From an uncultured Oscillospiraceae bacterium (GTDB lineage Bacteria > Bacillota > Clostridia > Oscillospirales > Acutalibacteraceae): a stretch of DNA of 64,000 nucleotides. The stretch lies in assembly GCA_902492455.1 (NCBI GenBank), contig CABULH010000007.1, positions 102,751 through 166,750 on the forward strand, in the 5' to 3' direction. The notes under the pieces were generated by a model. The model was not told where the DNA came from and ran no database searches. It worked only from the letters and a program-made list of their open reading frames with translations. This document shows positions 34,443-44,075 of the stretch, piece after piece (position 1 is the first letter of the stretch; the number at the start of each line of letters is the position of its first letter). A program made the translations under genes and the position numbers.

Positions 34443-37375
34443 TATATATACAGCCCGAAATCCGTAAAACAGTATCCACTATTCCATCCGGAATTGGAGC
34501 CGTCTCCCCCCCGCCATAAGGGGGAATGCTGGAAAAAGCTGCCTGGTCCTACCATATAGCTTTCCCCTTCGCCATCATGATGCGGGCCGAGCAGGTTGCG
34601 CAGGGTACCGGTCAACTCCACTTCGATCTTGTTGTCGCCCTCCTGCAGAAGGCCGTCCAAGGACACCTCATAAGGCGCCCAGAGGATTTTCCCCGCTCCC
34701 TTTCCGTTGACTCGCACCGCCGTCACCATAGCACCACGGCGGGACAAACGCAGACTGCGGTGGATGCACTCCTCTTTGCTGAGATGTAACTTCTGACAGA
34801 GGGTAATCTTTCCGGCAAAGAAAGGAAAGCCCTGTTCCACCAGATTGCCGCTTTCTACTGTTTCCGGACGCGCGGTAACGGTGAAACCGCCGTCGCAGCG
34901 GGATGCCTGCCGTTCCAGCGGCATGAAAGGCGCTTCCGCCTTCACGCCGAAATCTCCGATGAGGTATATCGCCTCCAGTTCCATATCGTAGCTGAGTTTA
35001 TTTTTCTCCGATTCAAACTGCAGGGATTTCCGGATATTCTCATATACCTCCTGACTCTGCTGGAAATGGACCGACAGCCGCAGTTCATTGGTTCCCTTTT
35101 GCACCTGCGGCAGCGGCAGACGGATAAAGGAGCGGTCGAAATAATAGCCATTCGGCTGTTTTTCCACTTCTTCGCCGTTGAGGAAAACCTTGAACAGCTC
35201 CGGCGTCTCCAACACCAATTCCGGCGGATTCACCGGCTGCTCTTGTACCTGGAAATGGAAAGCCAGTTCCACTTCCACCGGCCGCTCCAAAGCACAGGCC
35301 ATCTCCTGAATATTGTTCACCGGCAGATCCCGTCCCACCAGTTCGCCATCGAACCAGCAATCACAGATATCCAGCGTCAAAGCGTTGGGATCGGCACGAA
35401 TCACCTCCCACTCTTCCGCCGGTTTCAAAGGCTGGAGAATATCCGAGGCTGTCTGCGTCTCAAGAGATTCCTTAAGACCGTCAAAAAGCACCGCTGACCC
35501 CATTTCTTCCAGCGTCAGCGTCACTTTCGTACCATCCTGACGGTTTTCACCCTCCAGCGATATCAGGGCACCGGTTTCCTGGTTCAGCATAGCGATCCGC
35601 CCGCTTCCTAGCTGCACCGTCACCCGCCGGGGCCGGGGGGCGGAGTTCACCAGATAGGTCATGGTAACGCTGCCGAACCGCCGAATAGTGGCGCCGATAT
35701 CCCGGCCATCTCCATCGATTTCCGTCAGACGTACTCGGCAGATATCCGATGGTAAAGCGGCGGTCATTTCCGCTATCGGGCGGATGATTCCCGCTTTCGC
35801 CAGCATAGCCGGTTCATCGGAAGCTTCTCCATCCACAAGGGCGGGAATCCGGTCGCTCCAGATAAGAATACCGCCCGTCTTCTGCAGTGCTTGCAGCAGT
35901 TCCAGCACCGGACGACTGATATTGAGGCTGGGTGGTACCAGCACCGCGCGATACTGCTGGGTTCCCACCCGCAGCCAGCCGTTTTCCACTGCGCCATGAC
36001 GCTGAAGAATCCGTTCATCTCCCAGATGATAAGGAATCTGAGCATCCTCCAATACCTTCATCAGTGCGGCAAAGTCGTTGTCCAATTCCTGCAACCCCGG
36101 ATTGGTTGTATCGTTGTAACACACCCAGGCGGAGGTCTGGGGATGGATCAACAGCGTCTCAAAAGGAACCTCTCCTTCGGACAGCAGCATTCCGATCCGG
36201 CTCATAGCATCCACAAATCGATGATATTCATCCCACCAAGGCTGCTGGAAGAATAGTGTAGCGGGATAGTCCCGTTTGCGTATCCCCCGCAGGGTATATC
36301 CCTCCAGATGCGGACACATCAGGGTGATTCCCCGCACCATCTGATGCTCGTAAATCCAGCGCAGTTCCTCAAAGCTGACATTCCAGCCGCACAGGGCAAA
36401 GGTTTCGCTGAGAATCTGCTTTTTCCCCAACTGATGGGCTACCGAAGCCACCTGTACCGGCGTTGCCGTCACCGCTGTGGAGCGGGTCAGCCAGTCCATA
36501 CCCGGAATGTGCATGAACTCATAGCTGGGCATACAGGCGCCGTTGCTCACAAGCTGGGAATGAAGAGTTTCCTCCAGCACCATATGGCCGGTAAGCCGCA
36601 CGCCGTTGTTCTCGCACCAGTCGTAAATCTGCTTCATGAAATGGTCCGCAAACATATCCCGGACCAACTGCCAAAAGCGTACCCGGGTCCGCCGCCATTC
36701 ACCGGTTTCATAAAACAACTCCGGCAGCCGGGGCAGCAGATCCTCCCCAAAAGTATCCTGATAAGTATCCGGCAGCAGCAGCGACCAGGGAATGCCGTTG
36801 CGGGAAACCTGCGGTTCGTCGGTAAAAAAGCCCGCCATATTCCGGAAGGCTGTCCCCAGCTCATCCCGATACCGCTCATGCGTACAGCGGAGAAATTCTT
36901 TGGTTACCTCTGGATCCAGCAGATCCACATAAAAAGGATTCACTTCATAGTAGAAGCGCATCCGCTTATCCCCATAGGAACCATAAGCGATGGTCCGGGG
37001 CAGAGCGGCATCCTCCGCCGATTCCGCCCATTCCCAGCGCAGATATTTTTGCTGATAGCGTTCCCCCATGCCGTTGACCACACCGCTGCCGAAGCCGCTG
37101 GGCCAGCCGTTTTCATCGTATCCCCAGGCGTACATTCCCCGTTCACGGCCTTCATCCAGGCTAGCGGAAACATTTTCCATCCACTCCGGACCCATGTACG
37201 CGGTCTGCAGACCGCCCCGGGCATGCATGAAAAAGCCGCCCATCCCTTGTTCATCCATTTCTTTAATCTGCCGGCGGGTTTCTTCCGATTCCAACCGGTC
37301 GTTCCAGGACCAGAAGGGCACCGGCCGATACGCTTTGGGTGGATTCTGCAATGCTGCTTTCCACTGATTCTCCAT
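34442..37375 (-). CDS. Large glycoside hydrolase, GH106-like
   Basis: About 977 residues, no signal peptide seen. The N-terminus contains RPVPFWSWNDRLE and MDEQGMGGFFMHARGG, then WGYDENGWPSGFGSG and a barrel region with FFTDEPQVSRNG (about 187-198), typical of proteins annotated as glycosyl hydrolase in the GH106 (alpha-L-rhamnosidase-like) group. The last third (about 690-970) is beta-rich and looks like carbohydrate-binding / galactose-binding-like domains. Probably cytoplasmic cleavage of imported oligosaccharides. The ATG at 37375 has AAAGGA nine bases upstream. Specific sugar unknown. Confidence 0.75.
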   Translation of the reverse strand: MENQWKAALQNPPKAYRPVPFWSWNDRLESEETRRQIKEMDEQGMGGFFMHARGGLQTAYMGPEWMENVSASLDEGRERGMYAWGYDENGWPSGFGSGVVNGMGERYQQKYLRWEWAESAEDAALPRTIAYGSYGDKRMRFYYEVNPFYVDLLDPEVTKEFLRCTHERYRDELGTAFRNMAGFFTDEPQVSRNGIPWSLLLPDTYQDTFGEDLLPRLPELFYETGEWRRTRVRFWQLVRDMFADHFMKQIYDWCENNGVRLTGHMVLEETLHSQLVSNGACMPSYEFMHIPGMDWLTRSTAVTATPVQVASVAHQLGKKQILSETFALCGWNVSFEELRWIYEHQMVRGITLMCPHLEGYTLRGIRKRDYPATLFFQQPWWDEYHRFVDAMSRIGMLLSEGEVPFETLLIHPQTSAWVCYNDTTNPGLQELDNDFAALMKVLEDAQIPYHLGDERILQRHGAVENGWLRVGTQQYRAVLVPPSLNISRPVLELLQALQKTGGILIWSDRIPALVDGEASDEPAMLAKAGIIRPIAEMTAALPSDICRVRLTEIDGDGRDIGATIRRFGSVTMTYLVNSAPRPRRVTVQLGSGRIAMLNQETGALISLEGENRQDGTKVTLTLEEMGSAVLFDGLKESLETQTASDILQPLKPAEEWEVIRADPNALTLDICDCWFDGELVGRDLPVNNIQEMACALERPVEVELAFHFQVQEQPVNPPELVLETPELFKVFLNGEEVEKQPNGYYFDRSFIRLPLPQVQKGTNELRLSVHFQQSQEVYENIRKSLQFESEKNKLSYDMELEAIYLIGDFGVKAEAPFMPLERQASRCDGGFTVTARPETVESGNLVEQGFPFFAGKITLCQKLHLSKEECIHRSLRLSRRGAMVTAVRVNGKGAGKILWAPYEVSLDGLLQEGDNKIEVELTGTLRNLLGPHHDGEGESYMVGPGSFFQHSPLWRGGDGSNSGWNSGYCFTDFGLYI

Positions 37376-37394
37376 ATCATCTTTTCCTTTCACT

Positions 37395-38849
37395 TTATAT
37401 CCGATAATGTTCCAGCAGATAGCGATAAAAACCTACCGCACCTGTCAGGGCATCCGTGTCGATGTTCTCGTCTCGTCCATGGACAGCCGCCATCTGAGCG
37501 CCGCTGATCACCAGAGGCGCAAAACGGACAGCCGTGGCATAGGGTGCATAATGACGGGCATCCGTGCCGCCCAGCATCACATAGGGAGCGATGCCGGCTT
37601 CTGGATAAACCGCCCGGAGGCAGGACTCCACATACCGATAAGCGGCGGACGTGGTATCCACCACCGGCGAACAGTCGTGAGCCTCCAGAACCTCCATCTC
37701 CACATCAAATCTCGCGGCAATGGATCGCAGCTTCTCCAAAGATTCCTCCATAGGCTGATGCACCATGAACCGGAGATTGGCCGTCACCGAGGCCGTCTCA
37801 GGAATGACATTGGGCGCACCGCTGCCTTCCGCCATAGTGAAGGCACAGGTAGTGCGCAGCAGCGCACCGGCCTGACCGCTGATCCCCGGCATGACCGCCT
37901 TGAGCAGCGGACCGAACAGCCAAATGTTGCCGAAAAGCAGTCGGAAGGGAAAGGTCATGTCCGGCGCCAGATCGGCGAACATCTTCTTCACTGGCTGCGT
38001 AAACTTTTTGGAGAAGGGGGAATGGCGTTCCACATGGTTGACAAAGGCGGCCAGGCGGGCGATTGGCGTGTTTTTCGGAGGTGTACTGGAATGGCCGCCC
38101 TTTGAGCGGGCGACGAAGCGCACGTCTGCATACCCCTTTTCCAATATTCCCAGCATGGCGAAATGTCCGGTCAGACCGGGCATGGGAGCTTCCACCACAG
38201 CGCCGCCTTCATCCAGCACCAGATCCAGCTTTACGCCGTGATCTAGCAGATACCGCACGGTCTTGGGTGCCCCCTCCCCCATGATCTCTTCATTGCAGGA
38301 ACTGGCTATGTATACATCCACCGGCGGTATAAAACCGTCGGCCAGCAGTCCCTCCACCGCTTCCAGAATAGCGCAGAGGGATCCTTTTGTATCCATAGTG
38401 CCCCGGCCCCAAATTTTGCCGTCCGCTACCTCGCCCTCAAAAGGAGGATGACTCCATTTGCCCGTGGCTTCCACCACGTCGGAATGAGACATCAGCACTA
38501 CAGCAGGCTTACTGGAATCCTTCCCCTGCCAGTGGAACAGCAGGGAGCCGTCGTCCATCACCGCTTTGTTCAGCCGCTCATGGATCAAAGGAAAGAGCGT
38601 TTCCAATTCCTGGCGGTAGTCCTCGAAAACCGACAGATCCGTCGCATCTCTCCGGCTGATCGTGGGATAGCTGATCATCCGGGCCAGATCCTTCACATAG
38701 CGGTCTCCGTCCAGTGCCATCCCATCCAGCGCCGAGGATGGGGTCTCCCTCTTTTTCCGCTTCAGCAACACGGCCCGGATCACGGCTGCCAGCAACAATA
38801 TGATCAGCAGACCAACCAGCGCCAGCAGGATATACAACATCCATTTCAT
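37395..38849 (-). CDS. M20-family metallopeptidase with N-terminal membrane anchor
   Basis: About 484 residues. A hydrophobic helix (about 4-26) precedes an M20/M25/M40 domain: VVLMSHSDVVEATG supplies His and Asp, GRGTMDTKGS the bridging Asp, SCNEEIMGEG the catalytic Glu pair, and GGTDARHYAPY lies near the end. The size and anchor resemble carboxypeptidase-S / PM20D1-like enzymes. GAGGG lies upstream of the ATG at 38849. It is downstream of two membrane proteins and an ATC-hydrolase-like gene in one operon. Substrate unknown. Confidence 0.88.
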   Translation of the reverse strand: MKWMLYILLALVGLLIILLLAAVIRAVLLKRKKRETPSSALDGMALDGDRYVKDLARMISYPTISRRDATDLSVFEDYRQELETLFPLIHERLNKAVMDDGSLLFHWQGKDSSKPAVVLMSHSDVVEATGKWSHPPFEGEVADGKIWGRGTMDTKGSLCAILEAVEGLLADGFIPPVDVYIASSCNEEIMGEGAPKTVRYLLDHGVKLDLVLDEGGAVVEAPMPGLTGHFAMLGILEKGYADVRFVARSKGGHSSTPPKNTPIARLAAFVNHVERHSPFSKKFTQPVKKMFADLAPDMTFPFRLLFGNIWLFGPLLKAVMPGISGQAGALLRTTCAFTMAEGSGAPNVIPETASVTANLRFMVHQPMEESLEKLRSIAARFDVEMEVLEAHDCSPVVDTTSAAYRYVESCLRAVYPEAGIAPYVMLGGTDARHYAPYATAVRFAPLVISGAQMAAVHGRDENIDTDALTGAVGFYRYLLEHYRI

Positions 38850-38861
38850 TGGTATCATCCC

Positions 38862-39536
38862 TCAAATCATATTTTTCTTATACAGCAGCCGAGCCACACC
38901 GATGGAGATCAGAGCAGAAATAGGCACCAGAATCGCCACGCTGTCCGCTGCCTTGGGAACCAGCAGACAGAGCCCCACCATCGCAACGAAGGGCGCCAAG
39001 GCGATTTTAGGAGCCTGTGAGAAATACTTGTAACCCAGCGCGCCGAACAGAGCGGGCACCACATTGTCAAAGGCGGGTTTCAGTGCCGGTTCGGACAAAA
39101 TCGGCGTTAAAGGAGTCAGAGCCAATACGCCGATCATCAACACCACACAGGTCACCAGCGCGGAGGCCGCCACCGACAAGGTGGAAACAATCTCATTCTC
39201 CCGGGTGCCGTATTCCGTTCCCGCAATATCCCGGGCGTTCATACAGCAGGGGATTTTCAGGTTCGAGAGGTTGCCGGTGACAAAAGCCAAGTAAGTGGCG
39301 CCCGTTCCCATCATAGGCGCATAGGTAATCACTTCCACAATGCTGGAAGGAAGAAAAATCAAGCAGACGCCGAAAGCGCCCATCAGCACCCCATTGAGGC
39401 TGGGAGCCGCTTTGAAATACAATCCGATAAACAGCGGCACACAGAGCATCAAAAACAGGCAGATCGCCGTCCAGACCCGTCCATAGAGATGCATGGTATC
39501 ATCAAAGCTTCGGGCTTCTGTTTTGTTTTTCGCCAT
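38862..39536 (-). CDS. Polytopic membrane protein, probable transporter subunit
   Basis: A 224-residue protein with about six membrane segments and a conserved-looking loop with GTGATYLAFVTGNLSNLKIP and CMNARDIAGTEYG (about 79-112). No family recognised with confidence. It sits 16 bases after the DUF5058 gene, so the two may form one transporter for the substrate of the neighbouring peptidase and hydrolase. This is inference from context. Confidence 0.65.
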   Translation of the reverse strand: MAKNKTEARSFDDTMHLYGRVWTAICLFLMLCVPLFIGLYFKAAPSLNGVLMGAFGVCLIFLPSSIVEVITYAPMMGTGATYLAFVTGNLSNLKIPCCMNARDIAGTEYGTRENEIVSTLSVAASALVTCVVLMIGVLALTPLTPILSEPALKPAFDNVVPALFGALGYKYFSQAPKIALAPFVAMVGLCLLVPKAADSVAILVPISALISIGVARLLYKKNMI

Positions 39537-39552
39537 CTTCTACGCCCCCTTT

Positions 39553-40302
39553 CTACTGAAACAGCGACAGCAGCCGGGGCTCCAACCAGGAATACCCCAC
39601 GGCGGACGCCATACCAAGAATCATACTGACGGACAGGGAAAAGCTTTCCAGCCACTTGAGCTTCGGTCTTTTGGACAGCCAGGTGAACAGCAGCATAAAC
39701 AGGGCGGAAACCAAAATCACCACCAGGCTGGTGAGACTGCCCGTGACCCGCATAGTGGCGAAACCGGCGCCGATGAAGGCGCAGACCATGCCGATAAACA
39801 TGGCGTTGAACATCAAGGTTCCCCAGCGGTTGTCCTTCTGGGATACCTTCTTCACTTTACTTTGATATTTTTTCAGGGCAATAATGCAGAAAACGCCGCC
39901 CCAGATAATACCGATTGTCATAACGACGGCAATGGTGACGAAGGCGCTGCCGGTCATGGCGTCAGCGCTGAGGGCTACGCCCGCCGCTTTGGCCGCCGTA
40001 TCTGCGGCCATGGTTTCATAATGCAGGGCACCGATCACCGACAGCCGCAGCCAGGGCAGCGGAATCCCCAGAGATCCGGCCAGGGTGATAACTCCCATCA
40101 GAATGCCGATGGAGGGAACGATGGAAAAAACGATGCTGGAGGTCAGCACCTTATTCAACTTTTTCTTTTCCATCCCAATTTTCAGGCCCTCTCGATAGGC
40201 TTTGAACAGAAAAAACGCGGCCATGAGCATCACCACGGCAATCACCAGGAAGGCGATAAGGTACATAGGCGCTGAATTAGCTTTTTGCAGGAAATCGTTC
40301 AA
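39553..40302 (-). CDS. DUF5058 family membrane protein
   Basis: A 249-residue protein with about six membrane segments and a cytosolic loop (KKYQSKVKKVSQKDNRWG). It matches my recollection of DUF5058, a clostridial membrane family of unknown function. The start is a TTG whose last bases overlap the stop of the upstream gene (TTGA). GAGGAGGG lies about ten bases before it. Probably a transporter component. Confidence 0.75.
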   Translation of the reverse strand: MNDFLQKANSAPMYLIAFLVIAVVMLMAAFFLFKAYREGLKIGMEKKKLNKVLTSSIVFSIVPSIGILMGVITLAGSLGIPLPWLRLSVIGALHYETMAADTAAKAAGVALSADAMTGSAFVTIAVVMTIGIIWGGVFCIIALKKYQSKVKKVSQKDNRWGTLMFNAMFIGMVCAFIGAGFATMRVTGSLTSLVVILVSALFMLLFTWLSKRPKLKWLESFSLSVSMILGMASAVGYSWLEPRLLSLFQ

Positions 40303-40817
40303 GTGGAACCGCCCTCCTCATCCGGATTCTTTTTAAAACGGATCTCGCAGATATCGTCCCCACGGGAGATGGTTTTGGGCAGCTCCAGCCGCGCGCCGTA
40401 AGCGGAGGCTATACCCCGGTCGCCGCACATGGCTATATCGCACAGCCGCGCGATCTCTTCATCCGTACAGCCCTGCTTCTGCCAGGCCTTCACCAGCGGA
40501 CAATAATGAAAATCGATGGAAAGCCGGTCGTCCTCGCATTCCCTGATCTTCATTTCAAACACCAACTGGGCAGGCTTGGTGAACAGTGTCTTTTTCAGCC
40601 CCTTTAAGCTGTCGGTCCCGCCTTTTTTTACCAGTCCGGCACCTTGGAAGCAACCGCAGCGCCGCACTGCCTCGCAGCCGAAATCCTCCCATTTCAAGCC
40701 TTTCTTCCCTGCTTCGTCACATAACAAATACAGCCACATGGCGCGGTGTTCCAGCTGCTCGCGGATCGCCTGCAGAATACCATTTTTGTGCCGCGGTTCA
40801 TTGTTGATTCGGCTCAT
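40299..40817 (-). CDS. L-2-amino-thiazoline-4-carboxylate hydrolase-like protein
   Basis: About 172 residues. FHYCPLVKAWQKQGCTDEE and LCDIAMCGDRGIASAYG resemble the ATC-hydrolase family, whose founding enzyme opens 2-amino-thiazoline-4-carboxylate to N-carbamoyl-cysteine. The family is broad and most members are untested. The ATG at 40817 has GGGGAGG upstream. First gene of a four-gene minus-strand operon with two membrane proteins and an M20 peptidase. Confidence 0.75.
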   Translation of the reverse strand: MSRINNEPRHKNGILQAIREQLEHRAMWLYLLCDEAGKKGLKWEDFGCEAVRRCGCFQGAGLVKKGGTDSLKGLKKTLFTKPAQLVFEMKIRECEDDRLSIDFHYCPLVKAWQKQGCTDEEIARLCDIAMCGDRGIASAYGARLELPKTISRGDDICEIRFKKNPDEEGGST

Positions 40818-40958
40818 AATGTCCTCCCCGCTCCGCACGGCCTTGCCGTGTCATATTCTGCCTATCAGTATAGCATAGGAGCCGATACCAAGCAACCAGC
40901 TTTTCCATTTTCAACAATCTGCCCCTGTAATATTTTAGTGAAAAATGGTAAAACCCTC

Positions 40959-40989
40959 TTGACACTAACCTACGGTAAGAGTGTAAGAT
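40959..40989 (+). promoter_or_regulatory. MerR-type promoter with 19-bp spacer
   Basis: TTGACA, a long 19-bp spacer, then TAAGAT. The spacer carries a dyad (ACACTAACCTACGG facing TAAGAGTGT). Over-long spacers are the hallmark of promoters distorted by MerR proteins, so the downstream regulators may control themselves. Confidence 0.75.
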
Positions 40990-41033
40990 AAAAGCAGAGG
41001 AGCGAAGTGTTGATTGAAAAGAGGGTATCAAAA

Positions 41034-41951
41034 ATGAAGATGATCGACGTGTGCCGTCAAACGGAACTATCGGAACGCACAGTGCGGTATTATGTGCAGC
41101 GAGGGTTGCTTCACCCTATCTCCGGGGAAAAGGGCGAACGTACTTATATGGATTTCTCTTCTGCGGATGTCCGGCGTTTGGAACAGGTAGCCGCCTTGAG
41201 GAAAGCAGGATTCTCTATTGAAGAGATTCTCAACATGATTCAATCGCCGGACACTATCCCTGCTATCGTGATGGATCGTCGGCATGAACTGGCGCAGACC
41301 GCCCAGGATGTCAAGATGCTGCTGAAGGCATTTGACCGGCTGCAAAGTCGGGACTGCCGCAACATGGAAACGCTAGCCGACACCCTATCGCGGGTAACCG
41401 CTTCTTTATCTCTGCCCGCGCAGGATGCGGAACCGGATTTCAGCCGGTTTGAACATATATCCCAAGAAGAAAGGGACGACGCTTTACTGTCGTTTCATAT
41501 CAGACACGAGAAAATGGAAAAGTGCGGCCGTCGTATTATTTTAGTTTTCATGATTATTCAGATCATTCTTTTTTTAGTAGCCCTGATATTTAAGTTATGT
41601 TTTGGGATATCCCTATATTTTGCGCTACCTATATTGCTTAGTCTCGTGTTTATTATTTGTTTATTTAGAGGCGATACTCCTTACCATAACATTACTTATC
41701 TGGTTACGGGAGATAAGGTCAGCTCTCCAGGCTTTTTTCCTTTATTATGGGCGCTCTTTATTTTGGGTTGGATAGGTTATTTATATAATCTAAAGCGCCT
41801 TTCAACCTTTCCATTATATGAATTCAATATGAATGATCAACTAGAAATGTGGATGGCTATTATACAAATACTTATCCACATTATCCTCTTCATTCTTTAT
41901 TTCACCAACAGTTCCGTGAAAGAATTTATTTATAATAACCATAGAGATTAA
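41034..41951 (+). CDS. MerR regulator with C-terminal membrane domain (copy 1)
   Basis: About 305 residues. An N-terminal MerR helix-turn-helix (about 1-70, ELSERTVRYYVQRGLLHP) is followed by a helical linker and, from about 163, four hydrophobic segments. The DNA-binding half is nearly identical to that of the next gene while the membrane half differs. The ATG at 41034 has GAGGGTATC upstream. Probably a membrane-anchored sensor-regulator; the signal is unknown. Confidence 0.88.
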   Translation: MKMIDVCRQTELSERTVRYYVQRGLLHPISGEKGERTYMDFSSADVRRLEQVAALRKAGFSIEEILNMIQSPDTIPAIVMDRRHELAQTAQDVKMLLKAFDRLQSRDCRNMETLADTLSRVTASLSLPAQDAEPDFSRFEHISQEERDDALLSFHIRHEKMEKCGRRIILVFMIIQIILFLVALIFKLCFGISLYFALPILLSLVFIICLFRGDTPYHNITYLVTGDKVSSPGFFPLLWALFILGWIGYLYNLKRLSTFPLYEFNMNDQLEMWMAIIQILIHIILFILYFTNSSVKEFIYNNHRD

Positions 41952-42009
41952 TGGATGCTTGTATGATACTTTCACCCATTCTTTTTGATTGAGGAAGTAG
42001 GAGTTAAAA

Positions 42010-42846
42010 ATGAAGATGAGCGAAGTGTGCCAGCGAACAGGGCTGACGGAACGCACAGTGCGGTATTATGTGCAGCGAGGGTTGCTTCACCCTGTCTCCA
42101 GGGAAAAGGGCGAACGTACCTATATGGATTTCTCTTCTGCGGATGTCCGGCGTTTGGAACAGGTGGCCGCCTTGCGGAAAGCGGGATTCTCTATCGAAGG
42201 GATTCTCAACATGATTCAATCGCCGGACGCTATCCCCGCTATCGTGATGGATCGGCGGCATGAACTGGCGCAGACCGCCCAGGATGTTCGGCTACTGCTG
42301 CAGGTCTTTGATCGACTGCAGAGCCGGGACTGTCGCAGCATAGAAACGCTGGCCGACACCCTGTCACGGGTAACCGCCTCTTTAGCTCTGCCCGCGCAGG
42401 ATGCGGAACCGGATTTCAGCCGGTTTGAAAAAGCTTCTCTGGAAGAAAAAGAGCGGGCACTGCAAGAATTTGAAAGTCATCACGAGAAACAATTAAACCG
42501 AGGGCGAATCATTATCCTTTCTTTTATTATCATCGACGGTCTCTTGCTGCTGATTTCCTTTTTTCTTTCTTGGGATCTGTCACTTGTATTCGAAATTGTT
42601 TTTTTAGTTTTGCTTTATAAAGGCTATGGGTTTATGCGATATATTTACGCCATAATAGCGGGTATTCATGTCTTAATGAACTTATATCTGCTAACCGGCA
42701 TCAGCTTCGAAAATGTTTCTTCGATGAATGTTCTGTTCTTTATCTTTTTGACAATTCTTCCGATTCTTTTTCAATTAACTACAGCCATTGTTTTCTTTAC
42801 CAGCAAATCCGTTGGAGAATTCATGTACAGCCAGCGCAACGGCTGA
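42010..42846 (+). CDS. MerR regulator with C-terminal membrane domain (copy 2)
   Basis: A 278-residue tandem paralogue of the preceding gene. Residues 1-145 match copy 1 at most positions, including KGERTYMDFSSADVRRLEQV, after which the membrane parts diverge. About four hydrophobic segments lie between 160 and 270. GTAGGAG lies before the ATG. Only 58 bases separate the genes and no promoter is obvious between them, so they are probably co-transcribed. Confidence 0.88.
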   Translation: MKMSEVCQRTGLTERTVRYYVQRGLLHPVSREKGERTYMDFSSADVRRLEQVAALRKAGFSIEGILNMIQSPDAIPAIVMDRRHELAQTAQDVRLLLQVFDRLQSRDCRSIETLADTLSRVTASLALPAQDAEPDFSRFEKASLEEKERALQEFESHHEKQLNRGRIIILSFIIIDGLLLLISFFLSWDLSLVFEIVFLVLLYKGYGFMRYIYAIIAGIHVLMNLYLLTGISFENVSSMNVLFFIFLTILPILFQLTTAIVFFTSKSVGEFMYSQRNG

Positions 42847-42925
42847 AAATTCTCATGGTTGCGCCGTTCAGCCTTATAAGATACAATAATAGATATATAA
42901 TATACTTGATCGGAGGAAAACAAGG

Positions 42926-43960
42926 ATGGTGGATCATCGCTCGATCATCGCTCTGCGCATGCACAGGCAGCATCTGATTCAAAAGTCCTCTCCTGCAGAA
43001 TACGACGCTCTTTACCGGGATACATCGCCTGGGCAAAATGTTTACTGGAACGGATTCGGTGATCCGCCCAGCCTCAGTTTTCGGGCGGATTTCGACGATA
43101 TCGCCTATAATCGCTCCCGCCAGAAAAAACGGATTTTGATCAAAGGCCGCTTTCAGGGCGGCAACCTGGGCTGGATTGAACAGGAGGATCTGGAATTATT
43201 CGCTGGCGCTTACCGCAAGCCGATGGAGGGCTTTACTGTCATACAGCAGACCTTATTTGATCTGATCCGCCGGGAAGGACCAATGAATATCCAGCAGATG
43301 AAGGAAACCACCGGACTGCTGGTAAAGGAGATCACCCCCTCACTTCACCGCTTACAGGAAGCCTTTCTGATATATGAGGATCAGTATGACGGCGAATGGG
43401 ATCGAGGCTGGTATCTTTTTACCGAAATGTTTCCCGATGCCGATCTATCCCGTTTCAGCCGTCATGAAGCGCTGAAGCGGCTGCTGCCGCGCTTCGCATA
43501 TCGACTGGTGTGGTTTCATGTAAAAATGGCCCGTTCCTTTTACCGGCTTCCGGAAAAGGCGATCAAAACTGCTGCCATGGAGTTGATAGAGGAGGGGACC
43601 CTTATCCCTTATGAGGATGGTTATATGCTGACATCTGACGCCTCTTTGTTGGAGAAGCAAACCTTTTCTCTTCCCTCCTCTGTCTTTGCGATGCACCGCA
43701 ACGATTTTCTGGTGAAGACTGAAGAATACCGGCTGAAGAACCTTTACAGGGACGGCGAAAACGATATTCTGCAGTTTCTTTTGATAGACGGCGAATTTCA
43801 GGGCGCTGTTATGGGGCATTTTAAAAATGGCCCTTATGTCATCGAAAACGTTGTGGGCGATGAAAACCGCAAGGAAGAAATTATCGAGGCCGTCTATCGA
43901 GTAAACAGCCGGGAACACAGTCCTATTCACAGATTTAACGGACAAGCTGTATGCAAATAG
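42926..43960 (+). CDS. AlkZ/YcaQ-like winged-helix protein
   Basis: A 344-residue protein of the HTH_42 / AlkZ group, which includes DNA glycosylases for bulky or crosslinked bases. Visible features are LIRREGPMNIQQMKETTGL (winged helix, about 111-129) and an RFQGGNLGWIEQ segment. The catalytic QxQ-type motif of AlkZ is not evident, so it may belong to a regulatory or inactive branch. GGAGGAAAACAAGG lies upstream. It follows the MerR pair on the same strand. Confidence 0.7.
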   Translation: MVDHRSIIALRMHRQHLIQKSSPAEYDALYRDTSPGQNVYWNGFGDPPSLSFRADFDDIAYNRSRQKKRILIKGRFQGGNLGWIEQEDLELFAGAYRKPMEGFTVIQQTLFDLIRREGPMNIQQMKETTGLLVKEITPSLHRLQEAFLIYEDQYDGEWDRGWYLFTEMFPDADLSRFSRHEALKRLLPRFAYRLVWFHVKMARSFYRLPEKAIKTAAMELIEEGTLIPYEDGYMLTSDASLLEKQTFSLPSSVFAMHRNDFLVKTEEYRLKNLYRDGENDILQFLLIDGEFQGAVMGHFKNGPYVIENVVGDENRKEEIIEAVYRVNSREHSPIHRFNGQAVCK

Positions 43961-44075
43961 CAGACACAAAATGGGAATTTAAGAAAAACTTCATCGGTTA
44001 TTCGGCGGTTCCTCTCTCTTTGTCTGATATGGTTAACTGGCACAATGTATGATGGGCAAAAGAGGAGTGTGCTAT

